DNA from: Hippophae tibetana
Lineage: Eukaryota > Streptophyta > Magnoliopsida > Rosales > Elaeagnaceae
Length of the DNA: 64,000 nucleotides
Reading direction: 5' to 3'
Assembly (NCBI GenBank): GCA_037013495.1
Contig: CM072801.1
Span: forward strand, 16,359,501-16,423,500
A model generated the notes under the pieces. That model made no database searches. It saw only the letters and a program-made list of their open reading frames with translations, and had not been told where the DNA came from. Of the stretch, positions 24,655 to 35,671 are shown one piece after another; positions within the stretch are counted from its first letter, which is position 1, and the number at the start of each line of letters is the position of its first letter. The translations under genes were made by a program, and so were the position numbers.

Positions 24655-25030
24655 ACCTTACATATTTTTAAGAAATATATGTTATGTGTTACATATGCTT
24701 CAAATGTAAGGCTTTATATACTTTTAGGAAATACATGTAATATATTACATATTATTCGAATATAAGGCCTTACACATTTTTAGTTTGGATGTAAGGCTTT
24801 ACATTCGATGATCCTCATCAGAGTTTGGGAACCTCATTGGAGTTTCAATAACCTTGACATATTTCTAGGGACCTTAGAAGAGTTCCAACGATAATTACGA
24901 GACCATTACACATTTTTAGGAACATATATAATATGTTGCATATACTCTAGATGTAAGAGCTTACATAATTTTAGATTGTCATCATATGTAAGGCCTTACA
25001 TAATTGTAGGCCAAACAAAGGCTTTACATA
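24655..25030. repeat. Cluster of GTAAGGCCTTAC-type palindromes
   Basis: Variants of the 14-bp palindrome TGTAAGGCCTTACA occur at 24705, 24761, 24790, 24952, 24987 and (truncated) 25017. Between them, 'ttacatatttttaggaaatacatgt'-like segments recur in diverged form. No coding frame spans them. They may be subterminal repeats of a DNA transposon, because a CACTA-like end follows at about 25160, but this is not shown. Confidence 0.65.
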
Positions 25031-25159
25031 TGCTTTGATGGTGGTTGCCAGAACACCAACGACATTCGATAGAACTCATATTAGATCATTGGTGATGATC
25101 ACAAGATCGCAAACAAATATCACTATGAACTTTGACAGTGGTGGTTGCTAGAGATCTTT

Positions 25160-25330
25160 TTACACTACTACTACAATATTGATATATGGTCTTAGGTTTT
25201 AACCATGATCGTAGGTCTATGGCCACGATTATAAAAATCGAAGCCTAAGTGAGAGAGACCATAAAATGTTACCTATGGTCTCAATTTTTAACCTAGGCCA
25301 TAAGGTATGCCAATGGCCTCGGTCTTTTAT
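25160..25330. mobile_element. CACTA-like transposon terminus (putative)
   Basis: 'acactactactacaatattg' resembles the CACTAC.A start of plant CACTA (En/Spm) elements. Behind it are subterminal repeats in both orientations: tatggtcttaggttttaacc, taggtctatggcc, atggtctcaatttttaacctaggcc. The opposite end and a 3-bp target duplication were not found, so the element limits are unknown. Confidence 0.45.
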
Positions 25331-25580
25331 AAGAGTAGGACCAAATGATATGTCTATTATATCAGTTATACTTAAAACGTGACCATATACATCTCAAATA
25401 ACCTCATTTTCAATATAAATTACAATAAATTTATTAATTATAATATTAAAAATCATATTATATTAAAATTAAGAGTGCAATTACATTTGAAAATTTCTAC
25501 ACTAAAACATAATAAAACCTTACTACTTAATTCTAATATTTACAATGATTATGAAAAATAGCCTTACTATTACAAGTGAC

Positions 25581-25826
25581 TTATAGCCACAACATTAGGT
25601 ATGCAGATAACCTTGACTTCACCTTCAAATTGACCATATGGGCTGCATGAACAATAAAAAGAAGAGGATGAGTAACCATATATCCTATTGAGCTCCCAAG
25701 GGTCGTCAGAGAAGTCCTATCAACAACATTCTCAAACATTGCACGAAGTGGAACTAATGTTCTTTGGCCACCAAAGACTTCTCTAGTAGAAACATATATA
25801 ATTGTGGATGATGAGTATCTATAAGC
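25581..25826 (-). pseudogene. Terminal exon of an unrecognised gene or gene fragment
   Basis: On the minus strand, TTCTTTAG precedes an open frame of 81 codons ending TAA. It begins AYRYSSSTIIYVSTREVFGG. It follows exon 26108-26260 in the same phase across a 281-bp gap with consensus splice sites. A second frame in its 3' half is also open (ending PNVVAISHL), so the exact frame after about codon 40 is uncertain. I do not recognise the protein family. It may be the 3' end of the disrupted gene whose other exon-like segments lie beyond the copia insertion at 31.7-32.1 kb, or a fragment carried by the adjacent CACTA-like element. Confidence 0.4.
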
Positions 25827-26107
25827 CTAAAGAAGAATACCAACCTAGCAACAAAGTAAATCATATTATTAGTAATTCCTATGAGAGAGTGAAAAATGAG
25901 TATTAAGTAGAGACACTTTTAAAGTATACACCAATTCATAAAGACATCCACTGAATGCTTTGATTTTTTGTGTGAAGAAAACTTAATGCTTATAGTTTGA
26001 CAGCAATCAGAAGACAAATACTATTCTAAGGAACAATATGAAAATCAAGTTCTAAAAGACATTCCAAACCGCCAACAAATTAAGCAATCAGGATTTAAAG
26101 CAAGTAC

Positions 26108-26260
26108 CTGAAAGAGTTCATCACATCCATGATATGATAAATCTTCTCTAGTCATCTCAGGATTAAATGCTATAAATTGATGTCCAAGATCTCGTAATCT
26201 AGAAGGGGCAAAAATAAGAAATAACTTAAAGGCATCATTATGAATGAAAACATCATATAT
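26108..26260 (-). pseudogene. Internal exon of an unrecognised gene or gene fragment
   Basis: On the minus strand this is exactly 51 codons between ATTTTCAG and GTACTTGC, a consensus acceptor and donor with phase 0 at both ends. The product begins IYDVFIHNDAFKLFLIFAPS and ends SYHGCDELFQ. Length, borders and clean frame argue for a real exon. No family is recognised. The minus-strand copia element at 26.4-31.2 kb lies directly upstream of it. Confidence 0.5.
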
Positions 26261-26382
26261 CTGAAAATGAAAAATGTTTAATTATCAAGTGTTCATGGCA
26301 AATGCTATGAGTATAAAAATTAGTATACAATCTAAAAAATAATTTTTTTTTATGTAGTCCAACAACTAAGGTTGTCTTTTGA

Positions 26383-26595
26383 TGACAATTGGCATTCCAT
26401 TCAATTGAATATATTGAAATGTATTTACAATCACAATTACAATGAAGATTAATACATGTATAAATACAGAAAATAAGAATCTGCTTTTTGGAAAAGTGCT
26501 TTTAGGAAAAGTATATTAGTTGCACACAACTAATATACAGCTGATAAAGTATATTAGTTGCATACAATTAATATACCATTAATGATTTATTAACA
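26383..26595 (-). repeat. 3' LTR of copia element 1
   Basis: In element orientation it begins TGTTAATAAATCATTAATGG after the purine tract. It contains two 28-nt inverted repeats (26511-26538 and 26549-26576) and an A/T-rich TATA-like region near 26455-26470. Only its first ~130 bp is matched by the truncated 5' LTR, so the far end (about 26383) is a guess. Confidence 0.65.
26511..26576. repeat. Pair of 28-nt inverted repeats in the LTR
   Basis: GTATATTAGTTG, loop CACA, CAACTAATATAC (perfect 12-bp arms), then ten bases, then GTATATTAGTTG, loop CATA, CAATTAATATAC (one mismatch). The same pair is present in the other LTR at about 31070-31140. Confidence 0.85.
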
Positions 26596-26602
26596 CTCCC
26601 CC

Positions 26603-28120
26603 TCAAGTTGGTGCATGGATATCAATCATGCCCAACTTGCTTAGTAAACCATATAATGCCTTCTTGGAGACTCCCTTAGTAAGCATATCTGCAAGTTGCT
26701 CTTTTGTGAGAAAAAAAGGAAAACTAATAAGTTTGGCATCTAACTTCTCTTTTATAAAGTGACGATCAACCTCTACATGCTTAGTGCGATCATGTTGTAT
26801 TGGATTTTGTGATATATCAATGGTTGCCCGATTGTCACAATACATCTGCATAGTATTTTTGAGTTCGAAACCCAAATCCAATAACAAAATTCTTATCCAC
26901 AGTAATTCACAAACCCCATGAGCCATACCTCTATACTCAGCCTCAACACTAGATCGGGCTACCACTTTCTGCTTCTTACTTTTTCATGTAATCAAATTTC
27001 CTCCAACAAAGGTGAAATAACCCGATGTTGACTTTCTATCTGTAATACTTCCTACCCAATCTGCATCTGTGAATCCACAGACTTCAAGAGGATTGTTATG
27101 TTTAGAGAACATTACTCCCCTTCTTGAAGCCGATTTCAAATACCTTAAAATTCTCAAAACAAAATTCATATGGTTCTCACTTGGATTATGCATGAACTGA
27201 CTCACCACACTTACTGCATATGTAACATCTGATCTAGTACGAGGTAAGTCAATCAAACGCCCAACTAATCTCTGACAGCGAGCTCGATCAGTTGGTATCT
27301 GATCTGGATACTCTGCTAAACAATGGTTTTGCTCAATATGAGTGTCAATAAGTTTGCAATCCAACATACCTGTCTCTGCTAGCAGATCAATAATGTACTT
27401 CTTCTGACACAAATATATTCCTTCTCTTCCTCTAGCTACCTCAATTCCTAAGAAGTACTTTAGTTCACCTAAGTCCTTCATCTCGAATTCAGAGGCTAGC
27501 TGTCTTTGTAATTTATCCATCTCAATAGTATCATCACCAATGATTACCATATCATCAACATAAATGATTAGGGCTGTTACCTTCCCTCGTTTATGTTTGA
27601 GAAATAGAGTGTGGTTTGAATTACTCTGTTTGTAACCAACCTTTTGCATGAACTGTGAAAACCTTCCAAACCAGGCTCGAGGGGATTGCTTGAGACCATA
27701 CAAAGACTTCCTCAATTTACATACAAAATTACCAAGGGAATCAACTACATATCCAGGAGGAAGACTCATGTACACCTCCTCAACTAATTCTCCATGAAGA
27801 AACACATTTTTGACATCAAATTGCCGAAGTGGCCAGTTTAGGTTAGCAGCAAGTGAGAGCAAAACCCGAATAGTGTTCATTTTGGAAACAGGAGCAAAAG
27901 TCTCATCGTAGTCAACACCACACGTTTGAGTAAACCCTTTTGCTATAAAACGAGATTTATACCGATTTACGGATCCATCACCATTATGTTTTACAGTAAA
28001 CACCCATCGACAACCAACTACCTTTTTTCCTTGTGGTGGTGGCACAAGTTGCCAAGTATCACTCTTCTTTAACACATCCATCTCTTCAGCCATTGCCTTT
28101 CTCCATATTGGATCTCCCAA
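26603..28120 (-). pseudogene. Copia element 1 reverse transcriptase and RNase H
   Basis: The RT frame (26984-28120) contains YKSRFIAKGFTQ, ETFAPVSKMNTIRVLLSLAA, DVKNVFLHGEL, SLYGLKQSPRAWF and the catalytic box YVDDMVIIGDD. A TGA at 26984-26986 replaces a conserved Trp codon (LIT-stop-KSKKQ). The RNase H frame continues VARSSVEAEYRGMAHGVCEL and NPIQHDRTKHVEVDRHFIKE to its stop at 26603. Apart from that single stop, RT and RNase H are almost intact, so the element is not very old. Confidence 0.9.
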
Positions 28121-28416
28121 TGCATTCTACACTTTGTTAGGTACTGATACACCAGATATTTGATTCACAAATGATTTATATGACTTAGATAATCTTTTAG
28201 TGGACATGTAATTGGCTACTGGGTATTTTGATTTTGTATGAATATTTGGTTCATACCTTTTGGCTGGTTGACCTCGAGTAGACCTATTTGGCAACACATA
28301 TTGTCCAACATTAGACTCGATGCTATTAGTATCAGTAGGTGCACATACCTCAGATGAGTGACCTTCAATACCAGGGAGTTGTTGATCAGGGGTAGGAGTA
28401 ATGTCTGATGGTATAA

Positions 28417-29708
28417 TTATGTCTTAACTTCATTTGCTGTAAGTGAATTTGGTGCTTGAATACTTGGAGCATCTGCTTCTGCAATGACTGGATTAGGAGT
28501 CTCATATGGTCTCATTGAAACATCAGTTGGTGGTTCTCCTAATGCCTCCCCCTCACCATGATACAGTTCTTCGAAATATGTATTCTCCCCCTGACGAGCA
28601 GTATCAGGTGAGGAAAAATAACTCATGTCCTCAAAGAAGGTAACATCCATAGTGACATAATACTTTCTGGTCGGTGGATGGAAGCACTTGTACCCTTTCT
28701 GATAACTTCCATAACCAACAAACACACATTTAATTTCCCGGGCATCTAATTTAGACCGTTGATTTTTAGGAACATGCACAAAAGCAACACAACCAAATAC
28801 ACGGGTAGGAAGATTATGGAAGGATGATAAGGAGACGTAAGATGCGAGAATCTGGAATAGGATTTTTCCGTTAAGGAAACTAGACGGGAGACGATTGATG
28901 AGATGGGAAGAAGCCTGTATAGCATCACCCCAAAGATATTTTGGGATATAAGCACTAAATAAGAGTGCACGAGCCATATCAAGTAAATGCCAATTTTTTC
29001 TTTCAGACACTCTATTTTGTTCCGGTATTTGTGGACAAGTAGTTTGGTGAATAATCTCATGTGTTTTGAATTTTTTTTGAAAAACATGATTAACATATTC
29101 CCCCCCATTGTCAGAATGGAGGATCCGAATGATGCCATTGTATTGTGTTTGAACGAAGGTATGAAAATTTTGAAAAACTGAAAAAACTTCATCTTTTGTT
29201 CTAAGAAGAGAAATCAACGATAACCTTGTACAATCAATGATAACCTTGTACAATTATCGATAAACGAAACAAAATATCTCATACTCGATATAGTGGGCTC
29301 TTTAGATGGTCCCCAAACATCAGAATAAATTAATTCAAAAGGAATAGTACTTTTATTTGAAACACTAGGAGAATAAGTAATACGCTGGCTCTTGGCCAAA
29401 ACACAAGTCTCACAATGTGAAACAGTCTCACTAACACCAAAAAATAAAGTGGGCATGGTTTTTTTCATAAGACTAAAAGACGTATGCCCTAAGCGGCGAT
29501 GCCACAACCAAATTTCACTTAGCTTATCGAAATTAGAAGTCAATGCAGTGCTTGCTTGTGCTCTTGGTTTCTCCCCTCTGTAGTTCTGATCCAAACGGAA
29601 CAATCTGCCTCTCAGATACCCTCGACCAATTATTTCCCTGGTAAGAAGATCCTGAAAAATCACATACATAGGATAAAAGGTTACAAAACATTTAGACTCA
29701 ATATTCAA
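28417..29708 (-). pseudogene. Copia element 1 integrase
   Basis: The N-terminal zinc motif is visible as WHRRLGHTSF...CETC. The core gives LIYSDVWGP, then LHSDNGGEYVN, then SERKN, covering the three acidic DDE residues. A 20-bp tandem duplication ('gataaccttgtacaat' at 29219 and again at 29239) shifts the frame between the first and second acidic residues. The C-terminal part has VFVGYGSYQKGYKCF, the usual copia GKGY-like end. Confidence 0.88.
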
Positions 29709-30240
29709 CTATGGGACAGATATTAAGTCATGAGATAAGTCAGGTACATATAAAACATTATGGAGCTGTAAAGATGGAGTGATATGAACTGACCCCTTTC
29801 CTAAGACAGGAAATGCCTCACCATTAGCATTCGTAACATAAGACACTGGTGGTGAAGATAACTCATCAAAATAAGATTTATCATAAGTCATATGATCAGA
29901 TGCACCAGAATTAATAATCCAAGTATTAGACCCAACAGAGTGAGAAACATTTAAGGTCATACCAATCTTACCACGACCAGCTATTGAAGCTATAGGGATA
30001 CCTCCACATTCCATAGGATGATTCTGTCCATAGTAGTCTGGTTCTTTGACAATTTGCACTGCAGTTGCTTTTGCTTTAGAATGATGCCCCTGTTGTCGTT
30101 TTGCTCCATAGTAGTCTGCTTTTGGTTTCAAGTGTGGATATAGTTTCCAACAAGTCTCACGAAGATGTCCATGTTCATTGCAATAAGAGCAGGGAGAACG
30201 AGGGTGATTGGTAAAACTTGGTGGAGGGCCCTGCTGATGA
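29709..30240 (-). pseudogene. Copia element 1 zinc knuckle and protease
   Basis: A CCHC knuckle (CSYCNEHGHLRETC, about 30140-30210) leads in frame into the protease. The active site reads WIINSGASDHMT, where copia proteases have WI.DSGA: the catalytic Asp is Asn, so the enzyme should be inactive. The frame then ends LYVPDLSHDLISVP, the expected C-terminal protease motif. Confidence 0.85.
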
Positions 30241-30545
30241 AGTGGAATTGAATTTTGCTGCTGGAGGAAAGATGCCTTTGATTTAGCTTGAATGGCTAGG
30301 CTTGATACCTCAACATGTGCCTAATGAAGACTCTCTTGCTGAGATTCGTCTTTACGGATGTATGTAAAGGTGGTAGTCAAACTCGGAGGATCTGACATTC
30401 GAAGCAATTCGTCTTTAGCACTATTATGTTTTGTATCAAGGCCTCTTAAAAAAGCATGTACTCGTTCAAGCTCCTTCTTCTTTTGGTACCACAGAAGGTC
30501 TTCTGGATTTTTAATTTTGGACGGGCATTTCTGGTCAATTTTAGC

Positions 30546-31011
30546 TCATACATTTTTCAACTTGGTAAAAAAAAGAGATACTGGTTGCCCATTTTGCTGC
30601 ATGCCAGCAGCTTTGCACATGAGTTCATTAACTTGAATAAAGTCAGACTCATTTGTATAAAGATCGCTTAAGGTATTCCATATGCCCTCAGCAGTGTCAC
30701 ATTCCTCCACCATTTGTAATATATCATGAGTGATGGCTCTAAATAGAATTGACATGACAAAACCATCATCATCTTCCCATCGAGTATAAGCTTCTATATC
30801 ATCTTGACTAGGAGCCCTGATTGATCCAGATACATGTCCCATCTTATGCATCCCACGAAGATAAACAGACATAATTGTTTTCCATGTTCGAAAAATTTGT
30901 ACCATTAAGTTTAGTACCCCTGAAAGAACCAATTTCTGAACTCTTAATAGAAACTTCAAAATTTGAAACTTCATGAATTCTGGAAACTTGATGTTGTCTT
31001 GAATCTTCCAT
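30546..31011 (-). pseudogene. Copia element 1 gag N-terminal part
   Basis: Starts near ATG at 31011 (MEDSRQHQVSRIHEVSNFEV) and, after frame changes near 30890, continues with RTWKTIMSVYLRGMHKMGHV and EGIWNTLSDLYTNES, typical copia gag (UBN2-like) sequence. Frame breaks at about 30890 and 30546 make it non-functional. Confidence 0.75.
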
Positions 31012-31021
31012 TGAAATAAAA

Positions 31022-31156
31022 AAAATATAGGAAATAAGATTCTGCTTTTTGAAAAAGTGCTTTTAGGAAAAGTATATTAATTGCATACAAATAATATATA
31101 ACTGATAAAGTATATTAGTTGCATACAACTAATATACCATTAATAATTTATTAACA
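31022..31156 (-). repeat. Truncated 5' LTR of copia element 1
   Basis: Matches the first ~130 bp of the 3' LTR (TGTTAATAAATTATTAATGG... to ...AGCAGAATCTTATTTCC) and then passes into the gag start within about 25 bp. The rest of the LTR, the PBS and the leader are deleted. Confidence 0.75.
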
Positions 31157-31725
31157 CCTTCTAATTTCCTATAAAACTATTTCATAAGGATTGATATTTA
31201 TATCACATCTTAGAGCTTACAAATAAAAATAATATGCATCTAGTAGTACTCAAAATAATTTTTACATCTTAACAATTCCAACTATGATTTATTATGTAAA
31301 ATTGGACTTATTTCTAGGTAATAAAATGCTTAACCTCTTCTACATACCAGATTAGTATCACAATGCATGAATATTCAATAATATAGGTAAAATTTAAAGT
31401 TATTACATTTATTTATACCCTCACACAAGAGCAAAATAACATAATGTACCTTCACATTTTATGGTTTTTGTAATATGTCAGAACAACCTGCAAATGATGT
31501 GAACATATTAAACTTGATTACAATCATAGTAGGAAAAATATATCTATTATATGCTTACGTTTTATTTATTTGTAAAAACATTATGTAAAAATATTTGGAT
31601 TGTTAAATAATTAATTACACATTTAATTACTTCAATGTAATATTGTACTGTATTAATTATATTGTAAGCACTTGTAGGATTTATGAAAATATAGTCTACA
31701 AATAATAATGTATTACACAATATAT
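31157..31725. other. AT-rich DNA, probable intron or intergenic
   Basis: Lies between the copia 5' LTR and exon-like segments on the minus strand. Nothing else is seen. Confidence 0.35.
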
Positions 31726-32118
31726 ACTACACCATCCTCAATCACCAAAACCTTTTTTGTATGCTCAACTATACCATTTGCATCACTAGATAAGAAGAGT
31801 TCTCTTAGTAGTTCATGTACAATTGCACTATCTATGATAGCATCTCCAAATTCAACAAAAAGGTTCTAATAACTCTTAAATACTTAAAAAGAATATATCT
31901 TAGTGTTAGTATGCTTACCCAAAATAAAGTCTACAACTTGGTATGCCAAATTCACAAAACTAGGTTCCTTCACCTGAAGTAACAAGGGGAATGATAAATT
32001 AGGAAATGACAAAATTAAGAAAATAGAAATAGTAATTCTAAATACGGTGCCACCACATCACTACAAGCAAAATCATCAGAATTTAGTAGAGATGAATGTA
32101 AGATAATGCCTTGAAGAC
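31726..32118 (-). pseudogene. Three exon-like segments of an unrecognised gene
   Basis: On the minus strand, three open segments have splice-like borders. 32046-32118 gives LQGIILHSSLLNSDDFACSD after GGCAG. 31919-31973 gives VKEPSFVNLAYQVVDFIL between TTCAG and GTAAGC. 31726-31865 gives NLFVEFGDAIIDSAIVHELL and continues to VLVIEDG after TTATTAG. Their phases do not join into one frame, so either the borders are wrong or indels have broken the gene. They share orientation with exons at 25.6-26.3 kb on the other side of the copia insertion. I do not recognise the family. Confidence 0.4.
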
Positions 32119-32263
32119 CTGCCAAATTACAAAATGAAAAACTAATATTAGCAAAACCAGTAGATATACAACTTAAATAAGAAACAACCATACACTAAAC
32201 TCCTAAAATTATGTCAGGCACTAATAAACAAAGATGATTTTTATCTTTTATGATAAGACACTA

Positions 32264-32664
32264 TCATGGTTTTGTGAAGTTTTCAATGGCACTTAGAATT
32301 CTCTCTAGTGGTTTTCCTATCAAATCTAATAGAATCTCAATGCTATCCACCCTTATTTTACCGTATATGAATCCTGGTTTTAAGACAACACCTGCAAAAG
32401 TTTGAATCCAGAAAATAGAACATGTAAAAAATAAAAACAATGGTAGTACTTGTGTATATTTCCTACAGTGAATTACTCAGTAGGTACCTTATTTCCATTT
32501 GCAAGCTTTAAAAAAATAGGAAAAAATGTAACATGTTATCAGAGTTGGATACTTGGAAAAAACCTCTGATTCTGCTTTTCTCTTCCCTGTGAAGTATCTG
32601 AGGGAAAGTAAAAATGATGGAAGATTGTAATCATGCACTGATATCAAAATAAATTTGGGAATCC
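32264..32664 (-). pseudogene. COQ11-like NAD(P)-binding SDR pseudogene fragment
   Basis: Two minus-strand exons match the plant At5g10730/At5g15910-type atypical short-chain dehydrogenase family (related to yeast Coq11 and complex I NDUFA9). Exon 32540-32664 encodes GIPKFILISVHDYNLPSFLL then YFTGKRKAESEV. Exon 32267-32391 encodes GVVLKPGFIYGKIRVDSIEI and ERILSAIENFTKP. The first exon has a 1-bp deletion just after KYP and its donor reads G|ATAACA instead of G|GTAACA. The second exon runs into TGA after FTKP with no clear donor. The Rossmann GxxGxxG exon is not in the window. This is a broken fragment, not a working gene. Confidence 0.75.
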
Positions 32665-33539
32665 CTGCCAAAAATAGAAAAAAATGATATCTTAATCTCC
32701 AAACATGAATCTGCCATTATCTAATTTCTCTTTGTACAATATCACAACACCTTAAGATATTGAGACAATGTTATGAATTACATTAAAGCTAGGATGAAAA
32801 GAAAGTCTTTCACTAACAATCAATTCCGATAAAAAAATCATTTAGTTAGTTATAGATAAATAAAGGAAACTGGGTTGTGTAATGACAACCACTCCCCCGT
32901 ATTGCTTATATGATGAAAGCATTTGTTTGTAGCCTCATCTCCACTTCAACAAACCAGTACCAATATCTTATATCCATATAACATATTTTAAGAGATCACG
33001 GAACATAACCGAAAAAGATAGTACTTTCATAACGATTTTTTTGCTTGGAAAATTATTTACAGATTGCTATTCACAGCTTGTTAGTCCTCCATTAAATAAA
33101 GTGGAGAAGAAAAAAAAGCTCTCTTAAAAAGGCAGCTATTGGTTTCAGAAACAAGGGGTTGACATGATGACCAAAGGGAGGATCATTGCAAGGATTTACA
33201 TTATAGCTATTGCATATATTTAGGACTAGAGCAAGTTACCTTTGCAAATTTATTAAACTATGGAATAGAGCCAATATGATAGGTTACTCCAAAAAACCTA
33301 ATAAAACTCATTGAAATGAGCAATGAAAGATTCAGAATTAGTAGCATGTATCTTGTTTTTTTGGAATACCAACAATAGCATTTTCTAGATCTATATGTAT
33401 TTAATCATTACGAATTACTATTTAGGGTTATGGGATGCATACCAAATAAACATTTTCACTTATGAAGAGAACTGAAAAGAAAATTTTAGTGCAATAAATC
33501 TAGGTACCAAGCACTTCCCACGTTGTCTAACCAAGAAAA
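32665..33539. other. Non-coding DNA between SDR fragment and copia element 2
   Basis: No upstream SDR exon or other gene could be recognised here. Confidence 0.4.
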
Positions 33540-34116
33540 TGTTAGACACAACGGGTAAAAATAAAATAAATTCAACATAGTAGAATAATGACACTGAAAA
33601 TTTAACGTAATTCATCCTTTAATTTGGGCTAAGTTTACGGGAAAAATTTCGAAAAATATTTCTTTCACTAATGAAATTAATGGGTACAAAGTGAGAGGCA
33701 ATACAAAAAATTGAGATAAACCCAAAATAGTACCACACAAGTATTTCCCAAACTCACTATTTTTTCACTCCCCTTTTAGAAAAATATCTCAATATTTTTC
33801 TAAGATATTATCTCACACTTTCTTACACACAACACTATTTTTCTTCAAAGGAAATTGTTCCTTTGGCTTTCTCTTCTTGTTTTTGGTGTGTTGATGTATC
33901 TCTAAGGCAAAGACATTGCCTATCAATGTTAGATGCATTTGTCAAATGTGATTACACCTACCATTTGTGGTTGTACCTAACATTTGTGGTTGCACCTACC
34001 ATTTATGGTTGCACCTAACATTTGTGGTTGCACCTAACATTTGTGGTTGCACCTACCATTTATGGTTACACCTACCATTTATGTTTTCTTCCTCTTCAAT
34101 GTAGGAGGGACTTACA
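33540..34116 (-). repeat. 3' LTR of copia element 2
   Basis: On the plus strand it runs from TGTTAGACACAAC to GGGACTTACA and is bordered at 34117-34131 by the reverse complement of the purine tract (ctccccctccc). It contains about seven 19-bp repeat units ('ggttgcacctaccattt') at 33935-34082. It lacks about 19 bp that hold the TATAAATA box of the other LTR. Confidence 0.92.
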
Positions 34117-34299
34117 AATCTCCCCCTCCCGACTACACAGAGGGCTCCACCAATCCAGCAGCTAAACGACAGTATTCAAAATTTTGTCTTGGGAGAATTT
34201 TCGTCAACATGTCTGATCCATTTTCTTCTGTATGGATCTTCTCAAGTTGTAATGCTTCTCCATTACATCCTTAATCCAGTGATATCTCACATCAATATG

Positions 34300-35671
34300 T
34301 TTTGATCTCGAATGAAAACAAACATTCTTTCCAAAATGGATAGCACTCTAACTATCACAAAATAACTGGTAACTGTCTTGTTACAACCCAAGTTCTTTCA
34401 AGAAATTTTTCATCCATAGAAATTATTTACATGCTTCTGTTGCTGCTATAAACTCTGCTTCGGTAGTAGACGATGCAACACATTTTTGTAACTTTGACTG
34501 CCATGACACAACTCTACCTACAAATATAATCAGGTAACCTGAAGTGGATTTTCTGGAATCCACATCACCAGCCATATCTGCATCTGTGTATCCAACTAAC
34601 ATAGGTTTGTCATTTCCAAAACATAGGCATATTTTGGAAGAACCTCGAAGATACCTGAAAATCCATTTCACTGCAGCCTAATGTTCCTTTCTAGGATTTG
34701 AAAGGAATCTACTCACAATTCCAATTACATGAGTGATATCTGGCCGTGTACAAACCATGACATACATCATACTTCCAACTGCTAAAGCATATGGAACCTC
34801 TTCCATCTCTTCCTTCTCTTTGTTTGTAGAAGGGTTTTGCTTAGAACTTAGCTTAAAGTGATTAGCAAGAGGACAACTAATCGTTTTAGCCTTATCCATA
34901 TGAAATCTTTGAAGTACTTTCTCAATGTACTTCTCCTATGACAACCATAATTTCTTGCCATCTTTGTCTCTAATAATACTCATGCCAAGAATCTGCTCTG
35001 TTAGCCCCAAGTCTTTCATGGAAAAAAGACTTACTCAACTGTGTTTTCAAGTTGATGATTCTAGAAATATTTTGGCCGACAATCAACATATCATCCACAT
35101 AGAGCAAAAGAATAATGAAATCATCATCAGAGAATTTTTGCACAAAAACACAATGGTCTAAAGTAGTCTTTTTGTATCCTTACTCCCCCATAACAGACTC
35201 AAACTTTTTATACCATTGTCTTGGTGCCTGTTTTAAGCCGTAGAGACTTTTTTTCAATTTGTAGACATAATCTTCTTTTCCCTTTTGTTAAAAACTCTCT
35301 GACTGCTTCATGTATATCTCTTCTTCCAAACCACTATGTAGGAAGGAAGTTTTGACATCCATTTGCTCAACCTTCAAGTCAAGACTTGCTACTAACCCTA
35401 GCACAGTACGGATGGATGTCATTTTCACAACTGGAAAGAAAATCTCATCAAAGTCAATACCTTTTCTTTGGCTGAATTATTTGACAACAAGTCTGGCTTT
35501 ATATCGCGGACTAGAACTGTGTCCTTCATACTTCACCCTAAACACCCATTTATTTTTCAAGGCTTTCTTCCCTTTGGGAAACTTCATCAACTCAAAGGTT
35601 TTACTCTTATGCAATGACTTCATCTCATCTTGCATGGCTTCAATCCATTTTTGTTTGGATTCGTCATCCAT
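34300..35671 (-). pseudogene. Copia element 2 RT and RNase H, multiply broken
   Basis: RT starts with ESKQKWIEAMQDEMKSLHKS and NKWVFRVKYEG (35477-35671). The finger and palm parts lie in other frames at 34.9-35.5 kb. RPDITHVIGIVSRFLSNP appears at 34678-34899. RNase H gives WIFRYLRGSSK, GYTDADMAGDVDSRKSTSGY and VASSTTEAEFIAATEACK (34423-34671). Several frameshifts and stops separate these parts. Confidence 0.85.

Larger units (their letters stand above)
26383..31156 (-). mobile_element. Ty1/copia retrotransposon, dead, minus strand
   Basis: Gag, CCHC knuckle, protease, integrase, reverse transcriptase and RNase H occur in copia order on the minus strand. The 3' LTR lies at low and the 5' LTR at high coordinates, both opening TGTTAATAAAT.ATTAATGG in element orientation. 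The purine tract GAGGGGGAG sits at 26596-26604. The 5' LTR is truncated: its 3' part, the PBS and the leader are missing, so gag follows almost at once. The protease has lost its catalytic Asp, integrase has a frame-breaking 20-bp duplication, and a stop separates RT from RNase H. The low boundary is approximate and no target duplication could be fixed. Confidence 0.85.
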
